A stretch of DNA of 38,028 bases from Bermanella sp. (GCA_002683575.1 NYTP01000126.1:1-38028); one strand, 5' to 3'; positions 9,677 to 18,790 are shown, counted from the first letter of the stretch. Translations and numbers: made by a program. Notes: generated by a model not told the origin, from the sequence alone.

Positions 9677-10359
9677 TCATCCTCCTGCGCATCGTCGGTC
9701 AGATCTTGCTCTATGCTTTGCGAATCGCTGGGCTCCTTGCTGGAGACTTCAGAGCTCCAACCGGTGATGGCCTCATCTAGATTGCCATTATGGGTGGCAA
9801 CCAATCTTGCGAACTGATCACGAAATAATAACCCCATATTAATACCGTTGATAATGACATTTTGCACCATCCACTGGTTGCTTTTGGGGTTATAAAACAA
9901 GCTCTGAGTAACCGGAAACACTTGACCACTTGAGGTAATCACCTCAAAGCTGACCTGCGTATTACGCTGGGTTTGTTTACCGTCTTTAAGGGGCAAGACA
10001 TTCACTTTATAGTTATTAAACTCCCACAACCCTTTAGCATAAGTATTGAGTAAACTTGAACGAAAGACACTTAAAAAGCGTACCTTTTGCTCAGAGGTTG
10101 CTCGCCTAAAGTGCTTTGCCATAACACGCCGAGCGATACGTTTAAAATCCACTAGCTTACCCAACTGCTTATCAACCAAGGCGATCTTCTCGCCATCTGT
10201 CAGACTTGCCTTACTTTTAGACGATTGAATGTCATACAGCAGACTTTCAATTTTTTCACTGACCAACAAGTGTGCCTGCTGCGGGTCAGGGTTGGCCATG
10301 GCCAAACTAGGAAGCAACAAGATCATAATCAGCCAGCAGGCATTTTTATACCACTTCAT
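9673..10359 (-). CDS. mlaC: MlaC, periplasmic phospholipid-binding protein
   Basis: MlaC shuttles phospholipids across the periplasm between the outer-membrane MlaA-porin complex and inner-membrane MlaFEDB. I start it at 10359, where MKWYKNACWLIMILLLPSLAMA is a standard signal peptide; the longer ORF from 10419 overlaps mlaD by 35 bp. An alternative ATG at 10392, overlapping mlaD by 8 bp, cannot be excluded because neither has a strong ribosome site. The Tol_Ttg2 fold is seen in LGKLVDFKRIARRVMAKHFRRATSEQKVRFLSVFRSSLLNTYAKGL and in WMVQNVIINGINMGLLFRDQF. About 25 acidic and Ser-rich residues follow the fold (ending DLTDDAQEDE), longer than in E. coli MlaC. Confidence 0.93.
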   Translation of the reverse strand: MKWYKNACWLIMILLLPSLAMANPDPQQAHLLVSEKIESLLYDIQSSKSKASLTDGEKIALVDKQLGKLVDFKRIARRVMAKHFRRATSEQKVRFLSVFRSSLLNTYAKGLWEFNNYKVNVLPLKDGKQTQRNTQVSFEVITSSGQVFPVTQSLFYNPKSNQWMVQNVIINGINMGLLFRDQFARLVATHNGNLDEAITGWSSEVSSKEPSDSQSIEQDLTDDAQEDE

Positions 10360-10384
10360 TATTTTTACTGGGATAAAGGTGAGG

Positions 10385-10840
10385 CTATTCATTGCTTCGA
10401 CTGAATAAAAACTGACCAATTAATTCCTCCAATACAATGGATGATTGAGTATCTTCAATGAAGTCACCATTCAATAAGGTCTCTTCATCGGCCCCGACAC
10501 TTAAACCTATGTACTTCTCACCAAGCAACCCTGCAGTTAATACCGATGCCGAGGTATCCAGCGATAAGGGAACCCCTTTTTCAACAGCCATCTTTACTAC
10601 GGCCACATAATCTTGAGTGTCCAGCTTGATCTCCACCACCCGACCAATAGTCACACCAGACATGGATACTTTCGCCCGCTCGCTTAAACCCGATAAGTTT
10701 TCAAAACGCGCATATAAATAATACACATCATCATCTGCCTGGAAGCGTAAACCGCTGACATTGAGAGCCAGCACTAACAACCCCACCATGGCCGCTATGA
10801 CAAATGCACCAACCCCTAATTCTAATGACCTATTGTGCAT
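10385..10840 (-). CDS. mlaD: MlaD, MCE-domain substrate-binding subunit
   Basis: This is a 151-aa protein with one N-terminal membrane helix (GAFVIAAMVGLLVLALNVSG) and a single MCE domain, starting with YYLYARFENLSGLSERAKVSMSGVTIGRV and containing ASVLTAGLLGEKYIGLSVG. MlaD forms a hexameric lipid-conducting ring on MlaE in the periplasm. AGGAG lies five bases before the ATG. It starts 8 nt after mlaE ends. The C-terminal tail is short and ends LIGQFLFSRSNE. Confidence 0.95.
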   Translation of the reverse strand: MHNRSLELGVGAFVIAAMVGLLVLALNVSGLRFQADDDVYYLYARFENLSGLSERAKVSMSGVTIGRVVEIKLDTQDYVAVVKMAVEKGVPLSLDTSASVLTAGLLGEKYIGLSVGADEETLLNGDFIEDTQSSIVLEELIGQFLFSRSNE

Positions 10841-10848
10841 AACTACTC

Positions 10849-11631
10849 CTAAAACCCGCCCAACATGACGGCCGTTAAAATAAAGTCTAGACCTAAAACC
10901 GCTAATGACCCCTGTACCACCGTTGCAGTGGTGGCCTGGCTAATGCCCTCGGAGGTTGGCCGTGCATTCCAACCATGAAATAACGCAATCCAGGTGATCA
11001 CAAACGCAAAAACCAAAGCCTTAATTAGCCCTTTTATGACATCATCAAAAAATAAAACAGAACCCTGCATATTGGCCCAGTAAGACCCTTCATAAACGCC
11101 CAATAAATTAACCGCCACAAACGCCCCACCGAAAATACCCAACAAACTAAATAAGGTGGCCAGTAACGGCAGACTAATAACTCCCGCCCAAAGTCTTGGT
11201 GAAAACACCCGCTTAAATGGATCAACCCCCATAATCTCCATGGCCGACAACTGCTCTGTTGTTTTCATTAAGCCAATTTCAGCGGTTAAGGCTGAGCCTG
11301 CTCGCCCAACAAATAAAAGCGCAGTGACAACGGGGCCAAATTCCCGTAACAACGATAGAGCTACCATCTGACCAATGGCCTCTTGAGAACCATAACTGCT
11401 CAAAATGGAATACCCTTGCAGTGCCAACACCATGCCGACAAATATTCCCGCCACGACAATGATGGGCAAAGATAAGACGCCTACATGATGTATTTGTTTA
11501 ATAACCCTATGACACGGGGCTTTAAAGCCTTTCCCCCAGCCCAGTATATTGATTAAAAACACACCACTGCGTCCGATTAACTGGCAAACCAGCAAACACC
11601 GAGCACCGGTTTGGGCAAGTGTATTAATCAT
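10849..11631 (-). CDS. mlaE: MlaE, permease of the Mla transporter
   Basis: This is an integral membrane permease of about 260 aa, the same length as E. coli MlaE. Visible features are LPIIVVAGIFVGMVLALQGYSIL, SLLREFGPVVTALLFVGRAGSALTAEIGLMKTTEQLSAMEIMGVDP (the conserved coupling and EIG motifs), and several C-terminal hydrophobic helices. The track start at 11700 is too early. The ATG at 11631 has AGGTG upstream and overlaps the mlaF stop by 8 bp, matching the family length. It forms the dimeric core bound by MlaF and MlaB in the cytoplasm and by MlaD outside. Confidence 0.95.
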   Translation of the reverse strand: MINTLAQTGARCLLVCQLIGRSGVFLINILGWGKGFKAPCHRVIKQIHHVGVLSLPIIVVAGIFVGMVLALQGYSILSSYGSQEAIGQMVALSLLREFGPVVTALLFVGRAGSALTAEIGLMKTTEQLSAMEIMGVDPFKRVFSPRLWAGVISLPLLATLFSLLGIFGGAFVAVNLLGVYEGSYWANMQGSVLFFDDVIKGLIKALVFAFVITWIALFHGWNARPTSEGISQATTATVVQGSLAVLGLDFILTAVMLGGF

Positions 11632-12433
11632 GATGAAGCACCTGCTCAGTGAGATTCGGTGCAGGGTAATGAAACGGCACAGGACCATCGACGTGACCAT
11701 ATAAGAATTGCTTCACAAGTGGGTCATCGCTTTGCTTGATTTGCTCAGGGGTACCTGAACCAATGACCCTACCCTGTGCCAGAATAAACACTTGGTCGGC
11801 AATGCTTAACGCTTCTTTTACATCGTGTGTGACCAAGACAGAGGTTAGGTTTAAGTCTTCATGTACTTGGCGAATCAGGTTCACCAAAACCCCCATTGAG
11901 ATGGGGTCCTGCCCAGTAAAAGGCTCGTCATAAAGAATTAACTCAGGGTCTAGAGCTAGGCTTCGAGCGAGAGCCACCCGTCTTGCCATGCCGCCAGACA
12001 ATTGGGAGGGCATTAAATCCGCCGCTCCGCGAAGCCCCACTGAATCAAGGCGAAGCAATACCAGGTCACGAATCATATGTTCGGGCAGGCGCGTATGTTC
12101 ACGCAACGCAAAGGCCACATTTTCAAATACATTCATGTCTGTAAATAGCGCGCCCGTTTGAAACAATAAACTCATGCGCTGGCGCAATTTGAATAGATCC
12201 ACCCGGTTCAATTCGGCTATGTCTTGCCCGTCAATGAGTACCTCCCCAGTGGCTGCAATCAGTTGCCCACAAAAGAGCTTGAGCAGCGTGGTTTTACCGG
12301 TACCGCTTGGTCCTAATATCGCCGTGATTTGGCCTTTTTTAATGGCCATGTTTAAGCCAGAGAAAACAGTCTTATCCTCTCGGCGAAAACCCACATGATG
12401 ACACTCTACAAAGATTTGTGCTTTTAGCGACAT
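11624..12433 (-). CDS. mlaF: MlaF, ATPase of the Mla phospholipid transporter
   Basis: This ABC ATPase has 269 aa from the ATG at 12433, equal to E. coli MlaF; the track start at 12514 adds an unsupported extension. Motifs are Walker A GPSGTGKTT, Q-loop LLFQTGALFTDMNVFENVAF, signature LSGGMARRVALARSLALDPEL, Walker B LILYDEPFTGQDP and switch VTHDVKEAL. The C-terminal tail DGPVPFHYPAP matches the MlaF extension that reaches over the partner subunit. It drives lipid transport that maintains outer-membrane asymmetry. First gene of mlaFEDCB and divergent from yrbG. Confidence 0.96.
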   Translation of the reverse strand: MSLKAQIFVECHHVGFRREDKTVFSGLNMAIKKGQITAILGPSGTGKTTLLKLFCGQLIAATGEVLIDGQDIAELNRVDLFKLRQRMSLLFQTGALFTDMNVFENVAFALREHTRLPEHMIRDLVLLRLDSVGLRGAADLMPSQLSGGMARRVALARSLALDPELILYDEPFTGQDPISMGVLVNLIRQVHEDLNLTSVLVTHDVKEALSIADQVFILAQGRVIGSGTPEQIKQSDDPLVKQFLYGHVDGPVPFHYPAPNLTEQVLHHD

Positions 12434-12593
12434 GCACTCAATCATCCTATTGATGAATTCGATTCCTTTACTCTTATTCAAAGCATAGTCGCAACTGCTT
12501 AAGCCACAACCCAAGCGGCAACTTAAGGTGTGCTTGTTAGGGGCGTAAAAGCCTGTAGAATGCGCCGATTATTGAATTTTATGAGTGTGTAAG
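12434..12593. promoter_or_regulatory. Divergent mlaF / yrbG promoter region
   Basis: In this 160-bp gap the minus strand has TTGTGG (12510-12505), a 16-bp spacer and TATGCT (12488-12483), a plausible mlaF promoter. The plus strand has CTTGTT (12534-12539), a 16-bp spacer and TAGAAT (12556-12561), a plausible promoter for the yrbG-kdsD-lpt operon. Both are by-eye matches to the sigma-70 consensus. Confidence 0.4.
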
Positions 12594-13550
12594 ATGTTGA
12601 CAGCCAGCTTAGCGATCATTGTTGGATTAGTGGTATTGGTATGGAGTGCAGACCGCTTTGTATTGGGAGCCGCAGCCACCGCTCGGCACTTTGGTATGTC
12701 TCCCCTACTCATCGGCATGACCATCGTATCCCTGGGTACCAGCGCCCCTGAAATATTTGTCAGTGCCACTGCATCCCTTGAAGGCTCGGGTATTTTAGCC
12801 ATTGGTAATGCACTGGGCTCAAACATTACCAATGTGGGTCTCGTGTTGGGTATTACCGCACTGATTGCACCCTTACCGATTCAAGGTCGCATGCTAAAAA
12901 AAGAGATCCCCATCTTGCTGCTCGTCACTGTGATTGCCGGCCTGGTTTTGCAAGATTTTGTTCTGGGTTTCTGGGATGCCATCGTGTTAATGGTTTGCCT
13001 TGTGATCACCCTTTTTTGGCTCTTCCATGAGAGTAATGATCAGGAAATTGGCGGCTTAGACGAAGAAGAAGTGGCGGCCATCGAACAGACCTCCACCGCA
13101 AAAAGCATCATGTGGCTAGTGGTGGGTCTAGGCGCGCTGATGATCAGTGCCCAACTACTGGTATGGGGTGCCGTAGAAGTGGCCACTTACTTTGGTATCA
13201 GTGAACTGATCATTGGTTTGACCATCGTCGCCATAGGCACCAGCTTACCGGAGCTTGCCGCTAGCGTCGCCAGCGCCCTAAAAGGTCACCACGATATCGC
13301 CATTGGTAATGTGGTAGGTTCAAATATCTTTAATCTGCTTGCGGTAATGCCGATACCGGGATTGGTGGCAAGTACTGCCATCGAAAAAGAAGTGTTATTC
13401 CGTGACTACGGTACCATGCTAATCATCACAGTATTACTCATAGCATTTGTCTATCTGTTTCGCCGGAAAGGCCGCGTTGGCCGAAGTGCAGGTAGTGTAC
13501 TGTTATTAGCCTATGCTAGTTATTTAGGTTTATTATTGTTTCAAGCCTGA
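12594..13550 (+). CDS. yrbG: YrbG-type sodium/calcium exchanger family protein
   Basis: This is an inner-membrane antiporter-like protein of about 318 aa with ten or so hydrophobic segments and an internal duplication typical of the Ca2+/cation antiporter superfamily. The two alpha-repeats carry GMTIVSLGTSAPEIFVS (about residues 40-56) and GLTIVAIGTSLPELAAS, each followed by AIGNxxGSNIxN motifs. The acidic central loop DEEEVAAIEQ is in the expected place. Transport activity of YrbG itself is not well proven. Start at ATG 12594; the GTG at 12585 is an alternative. It heads the plus-strand kdsD-lptCAB operon, as in enterobacteria. Confidence 0.93.
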   Translation: MLTASLAIIVGLVVLVWSADRFVLGAAATARHFGMSPLLIGMTIVSLGTSAPEIFVSATASLEGSGILAIGNALGSNITNVGLVLGITALIAPLPIQGRMLKKEIPILLLVTVIAGLVLQDFVLGFWDAIVLMVCLVITLFWLFHESNDQEIGGLDEEEVAAIEQTSTAKSIMWLVVGLGALMISAQLLVWGAVEVATYFGISELIIGLTIVAIGTSLPELAASVASALKGHHDIAIGNVVGSNIFNLLAVMPIPGLVASTAIEKEVLFRDYGTMLIITVLLIAFVYLFRRKGRVGRSAGSVLLLAYASYLGLLLFQA

Positions 13551-13581
13551 TTTTAGGCTGCTGTAAGGTAAAGAATAAAAA

Positions 13582-14553
13582 ATGAGCACCATAAGTTTTA
13601 TTGAGTCAGCCCAACGCACCATTGCGGCTGAACGAGACGCCGTTAACGGCATGTTAAGTAAGCTCGATCATACTGCGTTTAATACCGCTTGCGAGTTAAT
13701 GCTCAACTGCAAAGGCCGTGTTGTGATTACGGGTATGGGTAAGTCAGGGCATATTGGTAACAAAATTGCTGCCACTTTAGCCAGTACCGGCACCCCTAGT
13801 TTTTTTGTTCACCCAGGTGAAGCGGCCCATGGCGACATGGGCATGATCACGGCTGATGACGTGGTCATTGCGCTGTCCAACTCTGGGGAATCCTCAGAAG
13901 TGACAACCATTATTCCGTTACTCAAGCGTCTGCATGTGCCTTTAATCGGCATGACGGGCAATGACCAGTCAACACTGGCTCAAGCGGCAGAAAGCCATTT
14001 AAATGTAGGCGTGGATAAAGAAGCCTGTCCTTTGGATCTTGCACCCACATCCAGCACCACAGTGGCGCTGGTCATGGGCGATGCACTGGCTATTTCATTA
14101 TTAGAAGCCCGCGGATTTACCGCAGAACAGTTTGCCTTTAGCCACCCAGGTGGCAGCCTTGGAAGACGCTTACTGTTGAAAGTGAAAACAATTATGCATT
14201 GTGGCAGTCAGATCCCAAGTGTCAAAGTGGGCACCCCTATAAAAGATGCACTGATCGAAATGACACAAAAGGGGCTTGGCATGACCACCGTGCTGACTGA
14301 ACAGGGTACACTTGCGGGTATTTTCACCGATGGCGATCTACGTCGTGCATTGGATAAAGATGTGGATTTTCATACCACAGCCGTTGAACTAGCCATGACT
14401 CAAAACTGCTCTACCATTGACCCTGAAAAACTGGCAGCAGAAGCATTAAGTGTTATGGAAGATAAAAAAATTAACGCCCTAGTTGCTCTTCAGGACGACC
14501 AAGTGGCGGGTGTCATCAATATGCATGACTTATTGCGGGCCGGGGTTATTTAA
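13582..14553 (+). CDS. kdsD: Arabinose-5-phosphate isomerase
   Basis: This 323-aa enzyme converts ribulose 5-phosphate to arabinose 5-phosphate, the first step of Kdo synthesis for LPS. An N-terminal SIS domain contains VVITGMGKSGHIGNKIAATLASTGTPSFFVHPGEAAHGDMGM and ALSNSGESSEVTTIIP, followed by ATSSTTVALVMGDAL-type residues. Two CBS domains follow from about residue 205 (MTTVLTEQGTLAGIFTDGDLRRAL and ALVALQDDQVAGVINMHDLL). In related genomes kdsC comes next; here the kdsD stop overlaps the lptC start by one base (TAATG), so kdsC is absent from this place. Confidence 0.96.
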   Translation: MSTISFIESAQRTIAAERDAVNGMLSKLDHTAFNTACELMLNCKGRVVITGMGKSGHIGNKIAATLASTGTPSFFVHPGEAAHGDMGMITADDVVIALSNSGESSEVTTIIPLLKRLHVPLIGMTGNDQSTLAQAAESHLNVGVDKEACPLDLAPTSSTTVALVMGDALAISLLEARGFTAEQFAFSHPGGSLGRRLLLKVKTIMHCGSQIPSVKVGTPIKDALIEMTQKGLGMTTVLTEQGTLAGIFTDGDLRRALDKDVDFHTTAVELAMTQNCSTIDPEKLAAEALSVMEDKKINALVALQDDQVAGVINMHDLLRAGVI

Positions 14554-15113
14554 TGCGCAAGCGTTATATTGTTACGATTCTCACCGCGCTGGCGATGGTG
14601 GCCTACCTTGCACTTGATGACCATCAAGCCAGTATTGAAATCGTGGCACAAGACCTGATCGACCAAGAGCCCGACTACATTATTGAATCGTTTAATGCTC
14701 AAAGCTATGGCGAAGGCGGTGAACTTTCCCAACAAGTAACCGCCCATAAAGCCACCCACTACCCTGGTGACGACTCTACTATTTTAGAAAAGCCATCCAT
14801 GATCCTTTATGAGGCTGGCGTTCCTAAGTGGGGGGTCCGTAGTGTGTCTGGGCGGTTTCTCAAACAAACCAGTATTACCCTCGCAGGCGGTGTGATCATC
14901 GTGCCACTGAATCCGGCCGGCGGTGACTTCAGTCTCACAACGGACAGCTTAGATATAGACTTAGCCAGCCAAATGGCTGACACTGATGACGATGTGGTTA
15001 TTGAAAGCGACACCAGTGAATTATTAGCCACTGGTATGACTATTTTACTCGACCAGCAATTTGTGAAATTTAAATCCCATGTGAGAGGACGCCATGATCC
15101 ACAGGCACAGTAA
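14553..15113 (+). CDS. lptC: LptC, LPS export system bitopic membrane protein
   Basis: This is a 186-aa protein with one N-terminal membrane helix (ILTALAMVAYLAL) and a periplasmic beta-jellyroll region. LptC is anchored in the inner membrane with LptB2FG and passes LPS to LptA. Recognition is from size, topology, patterns such as PDYIIESFNAQSYGEGGELSQQVTAHKATHYPGDDSTILEKP, and the position directly before lptA. It overlaps kdsD by one base and lptA by 20 bp, showing tight coupling. Overall sequence is divergent, as usual for this family. Confidence 0.92.
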   Translation: MRKRYIVTILTALAMVAYLALDDHQASIEIVAQDLIDQEPDYIIESFNAQSYGEGGELSQQVTAHKATHYPGDDSTILEKPSMILYEAGVPKWGVRSVSGRFLKQTSITLAGGVIIVPLNPAGGDFSLTTDSLDIDLASQMADTDDDVVIESDTSELLATGMTILLDQQFVKFKSHVRGRHDPQAQ

Positions 15114-15600
15114 AATTCTCATAGCGTGTGCGTTACTTTTAACCAGCTTATCGAGCTGGTCATTACCAGATGACAGCCAACAAGAAATACGCATTGCCAG
15201 CGACAGCGCTTCTTTGGATAAAGCAAAAGGCGAAATCATTTATTCCGGCAATGTAAAAATGCAACAAGGCTCATTAAACATTCAAGCACAAACCCTGACG
15301 TTGATTCGCACGGTTGAGGGCTTACAAAAAATTATTGCAACGGGCAGTCCTGCCCGTTACGAGCAAACACTAAATGAGCAAGAGGGTAAAACTCTTGCCT
15401 ACGGTGAGACAATTATTTACAACACGAAAATCGAACAATTAACGTTACTCAATAACGCCGGACTTGAAAAACAAGGCAATGTATTTTCGGGTGAAAAAAT
15501 TGTTTACCTAATAAAAGAACAAAGAGTAAAAGCTGAAAGCCCTGAGCAACAAAACCGTATTCGTATGGTAATTCAGCCGAAGAAGGACAAGGAACCTTAA
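15094..15600 (+). CDS. lptA: LptA, periplasmic LPS bridge protein
   Basis: This is a 168-aa exported protein with signal peptide [23 protein letters not shown]. The OstA/LptA jellyroll is visible in [39 protein letters not shown] and [35 protein letters not shown]. LptA oligomers form the bridge that carries LPS between LptC and LptDE. AGAGGA lies a few bases upstream of the ATG inside lptC. The end is rich in Lys and lies 4 nt before lptB. Confidence 0.95.
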   Translation: MIHRHSKILIACALLLTSLSSWSLPDDSQQEIRIASDSASLDKAKGEIIYSGNVKMQQGSLNIQAQTLTLIRTVEGLQKIIATGSPARYEQTLNEQEGKTLAYGETIIYNTKIEQLTLLNNAGLEKQGNVFSGEKIVYLIKEQRVKAESPEQQNRIRMVIQPKKDKEP

Positions 15601-15604
15601 TCTA

Positions 15605-16330
15605 ATGGCAATCTTGCAAGCGCAACATTTAGCGAAAAGCTATGGCCCAAGACAAGTAGTAAAAGATGTTTCCATGTCTATTGAAAGCGGACAAATAGTA
15701 GGACTACTGGGCCCAAATGGCGCAGGAAAAACCACTTGTTTTTATATGATTGTTAACCTAGTGGCTTCCGACAAAGGTCGTGTTTTAATTGACGATACCG
15801 ACATCACCGATTTACCCATGCATGGTCGTGCGCAAAAAGGGATTGGCTATCTGCCACAAGAAGCATCTATCTTTCGTAAACTGACGGTGGCCAATAATAT
15901 TATGGCCATACTCGAAACACGCAAAGAATTGAACCAAACGCAACGCAAAGAAAAACTCGAAAGTCTGCTCGATGAATTTCACATACAGCATATTCGTGAC
16001 AGCTTAGGTATGGCCTTATCAGGGGGTGAACGTCGACGAGTGGAGATTGCACGGGCCCTTGCTGCTGATCCCTCTTTTATCTTACTAGACGAACCTTTTG
16101 CAGGTGTTGACCCTATTTCTGTAGGTGATATAAAAAGCATCGTAAAACAACTTAAAAAACGCGGTTTAGGCGTATTAATCACTGACCATAATGTGCGTGA
16201 AACCCTTGATATATGTGAGAAAGCTTATATCGTAGGTAACGGGCATATTATCGCAGAAGGCTCCGCTGAAGAGGTATTATCCAATCAGCAAGTGAAAGAT
16301 ATTTATTTAGGTGATGACTTTAAGTTGTAA
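15605..16330 (+). CDS. lptB: LptB, ATPase of the LPS export transporter
   Basis: This cytoplasmic ABC ATPase of 241 aa powers LPS extraction with LptFG, whose genes are not in the window. Motifs are Walker [11 protein letters not shown]-loop [21 protein letters not shown], signature [16 protein letters not shown], Walker [14 protein letters not shown] and switch [10 protein letters not shown], with the C-terminal [15 protein letters not shown]. These are close to E. coli LptB throughout. It begins 4 nt after lptA. rpoN follows after 54 nt. Confidence 0.97.
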   Translation: MAILQAQHLAKSYGPRQVVKDVSMSIESGQIVGLLGPNGAGKTTCFYMIVNLVASDKGRVLIDDTDITDLPMHGRAQKGIGYLPQEASIFRKLTVANNIMAILETRKELNQTQRKEKLESLLDEFHIQHIRDSLGMALSGGERRRVEIARALAADPSFILLDEPFAGVDPISVGDIKSIVKQLKKRGLGVLITDHNVRETLDICEKAYIVGNGHIIAEGSAEEVLSNQQVKDIYLGDDFKL

Positions 16331-16384
16331 TCTTGTATATTCATTACAACGGCTCAAACGCGCTACGGGATTAAGCAGTAATAT

Positions 16385-17884
16385 ATGAAAGCCTCGCTCC
16401 AATTAAAAATGGGTCAACAGCTGACCATGACTCCTCAGCTGCAACAGGCCATCCGTTTATTACAGCTTTCAACACTGGACCTGCAACAAGAAATTCAAAA
16501 TGCTTTGGATTCCAACCCCTTGTTGGATGTGGACGAAGAGTTTGAAGGCGACAACAACCAAGATATTAATTCCCAAAGCGAAGAAAAAATTGAAACCGTC
16601 ACCGCCAGTGACGAACACCCATCCAATGAGCCAACCGCGGCAGACGATTGGAGTGAAAACATCCCTGACGAGTTATCCACTGACAGTGACTGGGATGACA
16701 CCTGGCAAGCATCCGCTGCACCCACATCTATGACTGAAAACCATTCCTCTGGCTCATCCGGTGATGACTATGACATGGACAGCCGAAATGGCAGCACAGA
16801 CGATCTTCAAGACCACTTATTGTGGCAACTCAACCTTACCCCCATGTCTGATAATGATCATCTCATTGCCATCAATATTATTGAGGGCGTGGACGATGAC
16901 GGTTATTTAAAAGTAGCCCTAGAAGACATTGTTGAGTCACTAGACCCTGAATTAGAAATTGAACTGGATGAAGTCGAAGCCGTTTTAAATTTATTACAAC
17001 AGTTTGAGCCAAGCGGAGTATGCGCACGCAATCTTCAAGAGTGTTTATCGCTACAGCTTCGCCAATTGCCACAAGAAACACCATGGCGCCCACTGGCACA
17101 AACATTAATCGACCAGCATATCGACTTGCTGGGTTCAAAAGATTACGCCGCTTTAATGCGTAAGCTGAAAGTCAAAGAAGATGAACTGAAGTTAGTTATT
17201 CGCGGCATTCAAGAACTTAATCCACGCCCAGGCTCACAGATAGATCCACAAACCAGTGAGTATGTGATTCCCGATGTTATGGTACGTAAAATCAAAGGGG
17301 AATGGCGTGTCGAGCTTAACCCTGAGATTGCACCAAAACTGCGCATCAATGATCACTATGCATCCATGGTGAAGCGTGCTGATAGCAGTGCTGATAACAA
17401 TTTCATTAAAGATCATCTTCAAGAAGCCCGCTGGTTCTTAAAGAGCTTACAAAGTCGTAATGAGACCCTACTTAAGGTAGCCATGAAGATTGTTGAATAT
17501 CAACAAGACTTCCTAGAGCAAGGGGATGAAGCCATGAAGCCCCTCGTCTTACACGACATTGCTGAAGCCGTTGGCATGCATGAGTCCACTATATCCCGTG
17601 TGACCACGCAAAAATATATGCACACCCCAGCCGGTATATTTGAATTAAAATATTTCTTTTCAAGTCACGTAAGTACCACCAGCGGTGGAGAGTGCTCTTC
17701 AACCGCTATTCGTGCCATGATTAAGAAACTGATTGCAGTAGAAAGTGCAAAGAAACCCTTGAGCGACAGTAAAATTGCCAACATCCTAGAAGAAGAAGGC
17801 ATCAAGGTTGCACGTAGAACCGTAGCCAAGTACCGTGAGGCGATGCACATACCGCCATCAAACGAGCGCAAACGCTTGGTTTAA
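16385..17884 (+). CDS. rpoN: RNA polymerase sigma-54 factor
   Basis: This is sigma-54, 499 aa. Region I is the Q/L-rich activator-response segment ([29 protein letters not shown]). Region II, about residues 50-130, is very acidic and Ser-rich and of variable type. Region III contains the core-binding and HTH elements ([39 protein letters not shown]). The RpoN box [17 protein letters not shown] is near residue 475. It directs transcription from -24/-12 promoters with enhancer-binding proteins. The order rpoN-hpf-ptsN-rapZ-npr links it to the nitrogen PTS. A perfect 9-bp hairpin lies just after its stop. Confidence 0.97.
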   Translation: MKASLQLKMGQQLTMTPQLQQAIRLLQLSTLDLQQEIQNALDSNPLLDVDEEFEGDNNQDINSQSEEKIETVTASDEHPSNEPTAADDWSENIPDELSTDSDWDDTWQASAAPTSMTENHSSGSSGDDYDMDSRNGSTDDLQDHLLWQLNLTPMSDNDHLIAINIIEGVDDDGYLKVALEDIVESLDPELEIELDEVEAVLNLLQQFEPSGVCARNLQECLSLQLRQLPQETPWRPLAQTLIDQHIDLLGSKDYAALMRKLKVKEDELKLVIRGIQELNPRPGSQIDPQTSEYVIPDVMVRKIKGEWRVELNPEIAPKLRINDHYASMVKRADSSADNNFIKDHLQEARWFLKSLQSRNETLLKVAMKIVEYQQDFLEQGDEAMKPLVLHDIAEAVGMHESTISRVTTQKYMHTPAGIFELKYFFSSHVSTTSGGECSSTAIRAMIKKLIAVESAKKPLSDSKIANILEEEGIKVARRTVAKYREAMHIPPSNERKRLV

Positions 17885-18002
17885 TTGTTCACCAAAGAGT
17901 TTTTGGTGAACTGCTACACTGGTTTTAGCCGGTAGCCTATACTTAAGGTTATCTGCACATTCACGCACTCTAATTTCGGAGTGCCGACAGTAGGAGCCAT
18001 CT
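17885..18002 (+). promoter_or_regulatory. rpoN-hpf intergenic hairpins
   Basis: There is a perfect 9-bp stem (TTCACCAAA/TTTGGTGAA, 17888-17910) with a 5-nt loop and no following T run. A 6-bp stem (GCACTC/GAGTGC, 17965-17984) lies just before the hpf ribosome site. A TATACT at 17938-17943 could be a -10 box, but its -35 is poor. The first hairpin may be an RNA-processing site or a weak terminator. Confidence 0.4.
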
Positions 18003-18308
18003 ATGCAAATCAATATCAGCGGCCACCATGTTGAAGTGACTCAAGCCCTTAAGGACTATGTCCACTCCAAGGTAGAAAAACTGGAGCGACACTTTGATAA
18101 TATTACCAATGTGCAAGTAACACTCACCGTCGAAAAAGTCACTCAAAAGGCCGAAGCCACCATGCATGTATCAGGCGCTGAACTCCACGCCAATGCCGAC
18201 CATGATGATATGTACGCTGCCATTGATGGCATGACCGACAAATTAGATCGCCAACTTCTTAAACACAAAGAAAAAATGGTTAACCACCGCCATGGAAACA
18301 GCCATTAA
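18003..18308 (+). CDS. hpf: Short ribosome hibernation promoting factor
   Basis: This 101-aa protein is of the short HPF type, which binds the 30S decoding site and favours 100S ribosome dimers in stationary phase together with RMF where that is present. The beta-alpha fold is visible: MQINISGHHVEVTQALKDYVHSKVEKLERHFDNITNVQVTL and EATMHVSGAELHANADHDDMYAAIDGMTDKLDRQLLKHKEK, with the basic end HRHGNSH. It lacks the long-form C-terminal dimerisation domain. AGGAG lies six bases before the ATG. Conserved place downstream of rpoN. Confidence 0.96.
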   Translation: MQINISGHHVEVTQALKDYVHSKVEKLERHFDNITNVQVTLTVEKVTQKAEATMHVSGAELHANADHDDMYAAIDGMTDKLDRQLLKHKEKMVNHRHGNSH

Positions 18309-18314
18309 CTCAAT

Positions 18315-18767
18315 ATGACCTCTAGTATTTCAAATATCTTAACCCCTGCGCGCACCCAATTGGGTGCGCATTGCAGCAGTAAAAAGAAACTCATTCAGCA
18401 CATTAGTCAGTTCCTTTCATCGGCTATTGAAGATGCTCAAGCGGATGATATTTATGAGCGCCTGATTGCTCGGGAAAAGCTAGGCAGCACCGGAATCGGT
18501 GAAGGCATTGCGATTCCTCATTCTCGCCTTGAGGAGTGTGAAGGCACTGTGGGGGCATTATTTATTCTAGATGAACCCATTGATTTTGATGCCATCGACC
18601 GTAAACCGGTTGATATTGTCTTTGTATTACTGGTTCCAGCCGAAGCCACCGAGCAGCATTTGCAAACACTAAGTATGCTGGCTCAAAAATTCAGCCAAGA
18701 AGAGTATCGATCCTCTTTACGCAGCGCTAAAACACAAGATGAGCTGTATCAGCTCGCCATCGCTTAA
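18315..18767 (+). CDS. ptsN: Nitrogen PTS EIIA component
   Basis: This is EIIA-Ntr, 150 aa, a regulatory phosphoacceptor of the nitrogen phosphotransferase system (PtsP-NPr-EIIANtr). The phosphorylated histidine is in GIGEGIAIPHSRLEE. Other family residues are in REKLGSTGIGEG and VFVLLVPAEATEQHLQTLSMLAQKF. In studied bacteria it affects potassium transport, envelope stress and sigma-54-dependent genes through protein contacts. The gene begins 6 nt after hpf without a clear ribosome site, so translation is likely coupled. ptsP is not in this window. Confidence 0.96.
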   Translation: MTSSISNILTPARTQLGAHCSSKKKLIQHISQFLSSAIEDAQADDIYERLIAREKLGSTGIGEGIAIPHSRLEECEGTVGALFILDEPIDFDAIDRKPVDIVFVLLVPAEATEQHLQTLSMLAQKFSQEEYRSSLRSAKTQDELYQLAIA

Positions 18768-18790
18768 AAAAGTTATTGATAAGGTTATTT

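Noticed and set aside
9414-9817. Two plus-strand ORFs of 117 and 77 aa over mlaB/mlaC
   Set aside because: Antisense shadows of well-supported mla genes with no domain pattern.
16331-18002. Sigma-54 type -24/-12 promoters around rpoN and hpf
   Set aside because: No sequence with TGGCAC-N5-TTGC spacing was found by eye.
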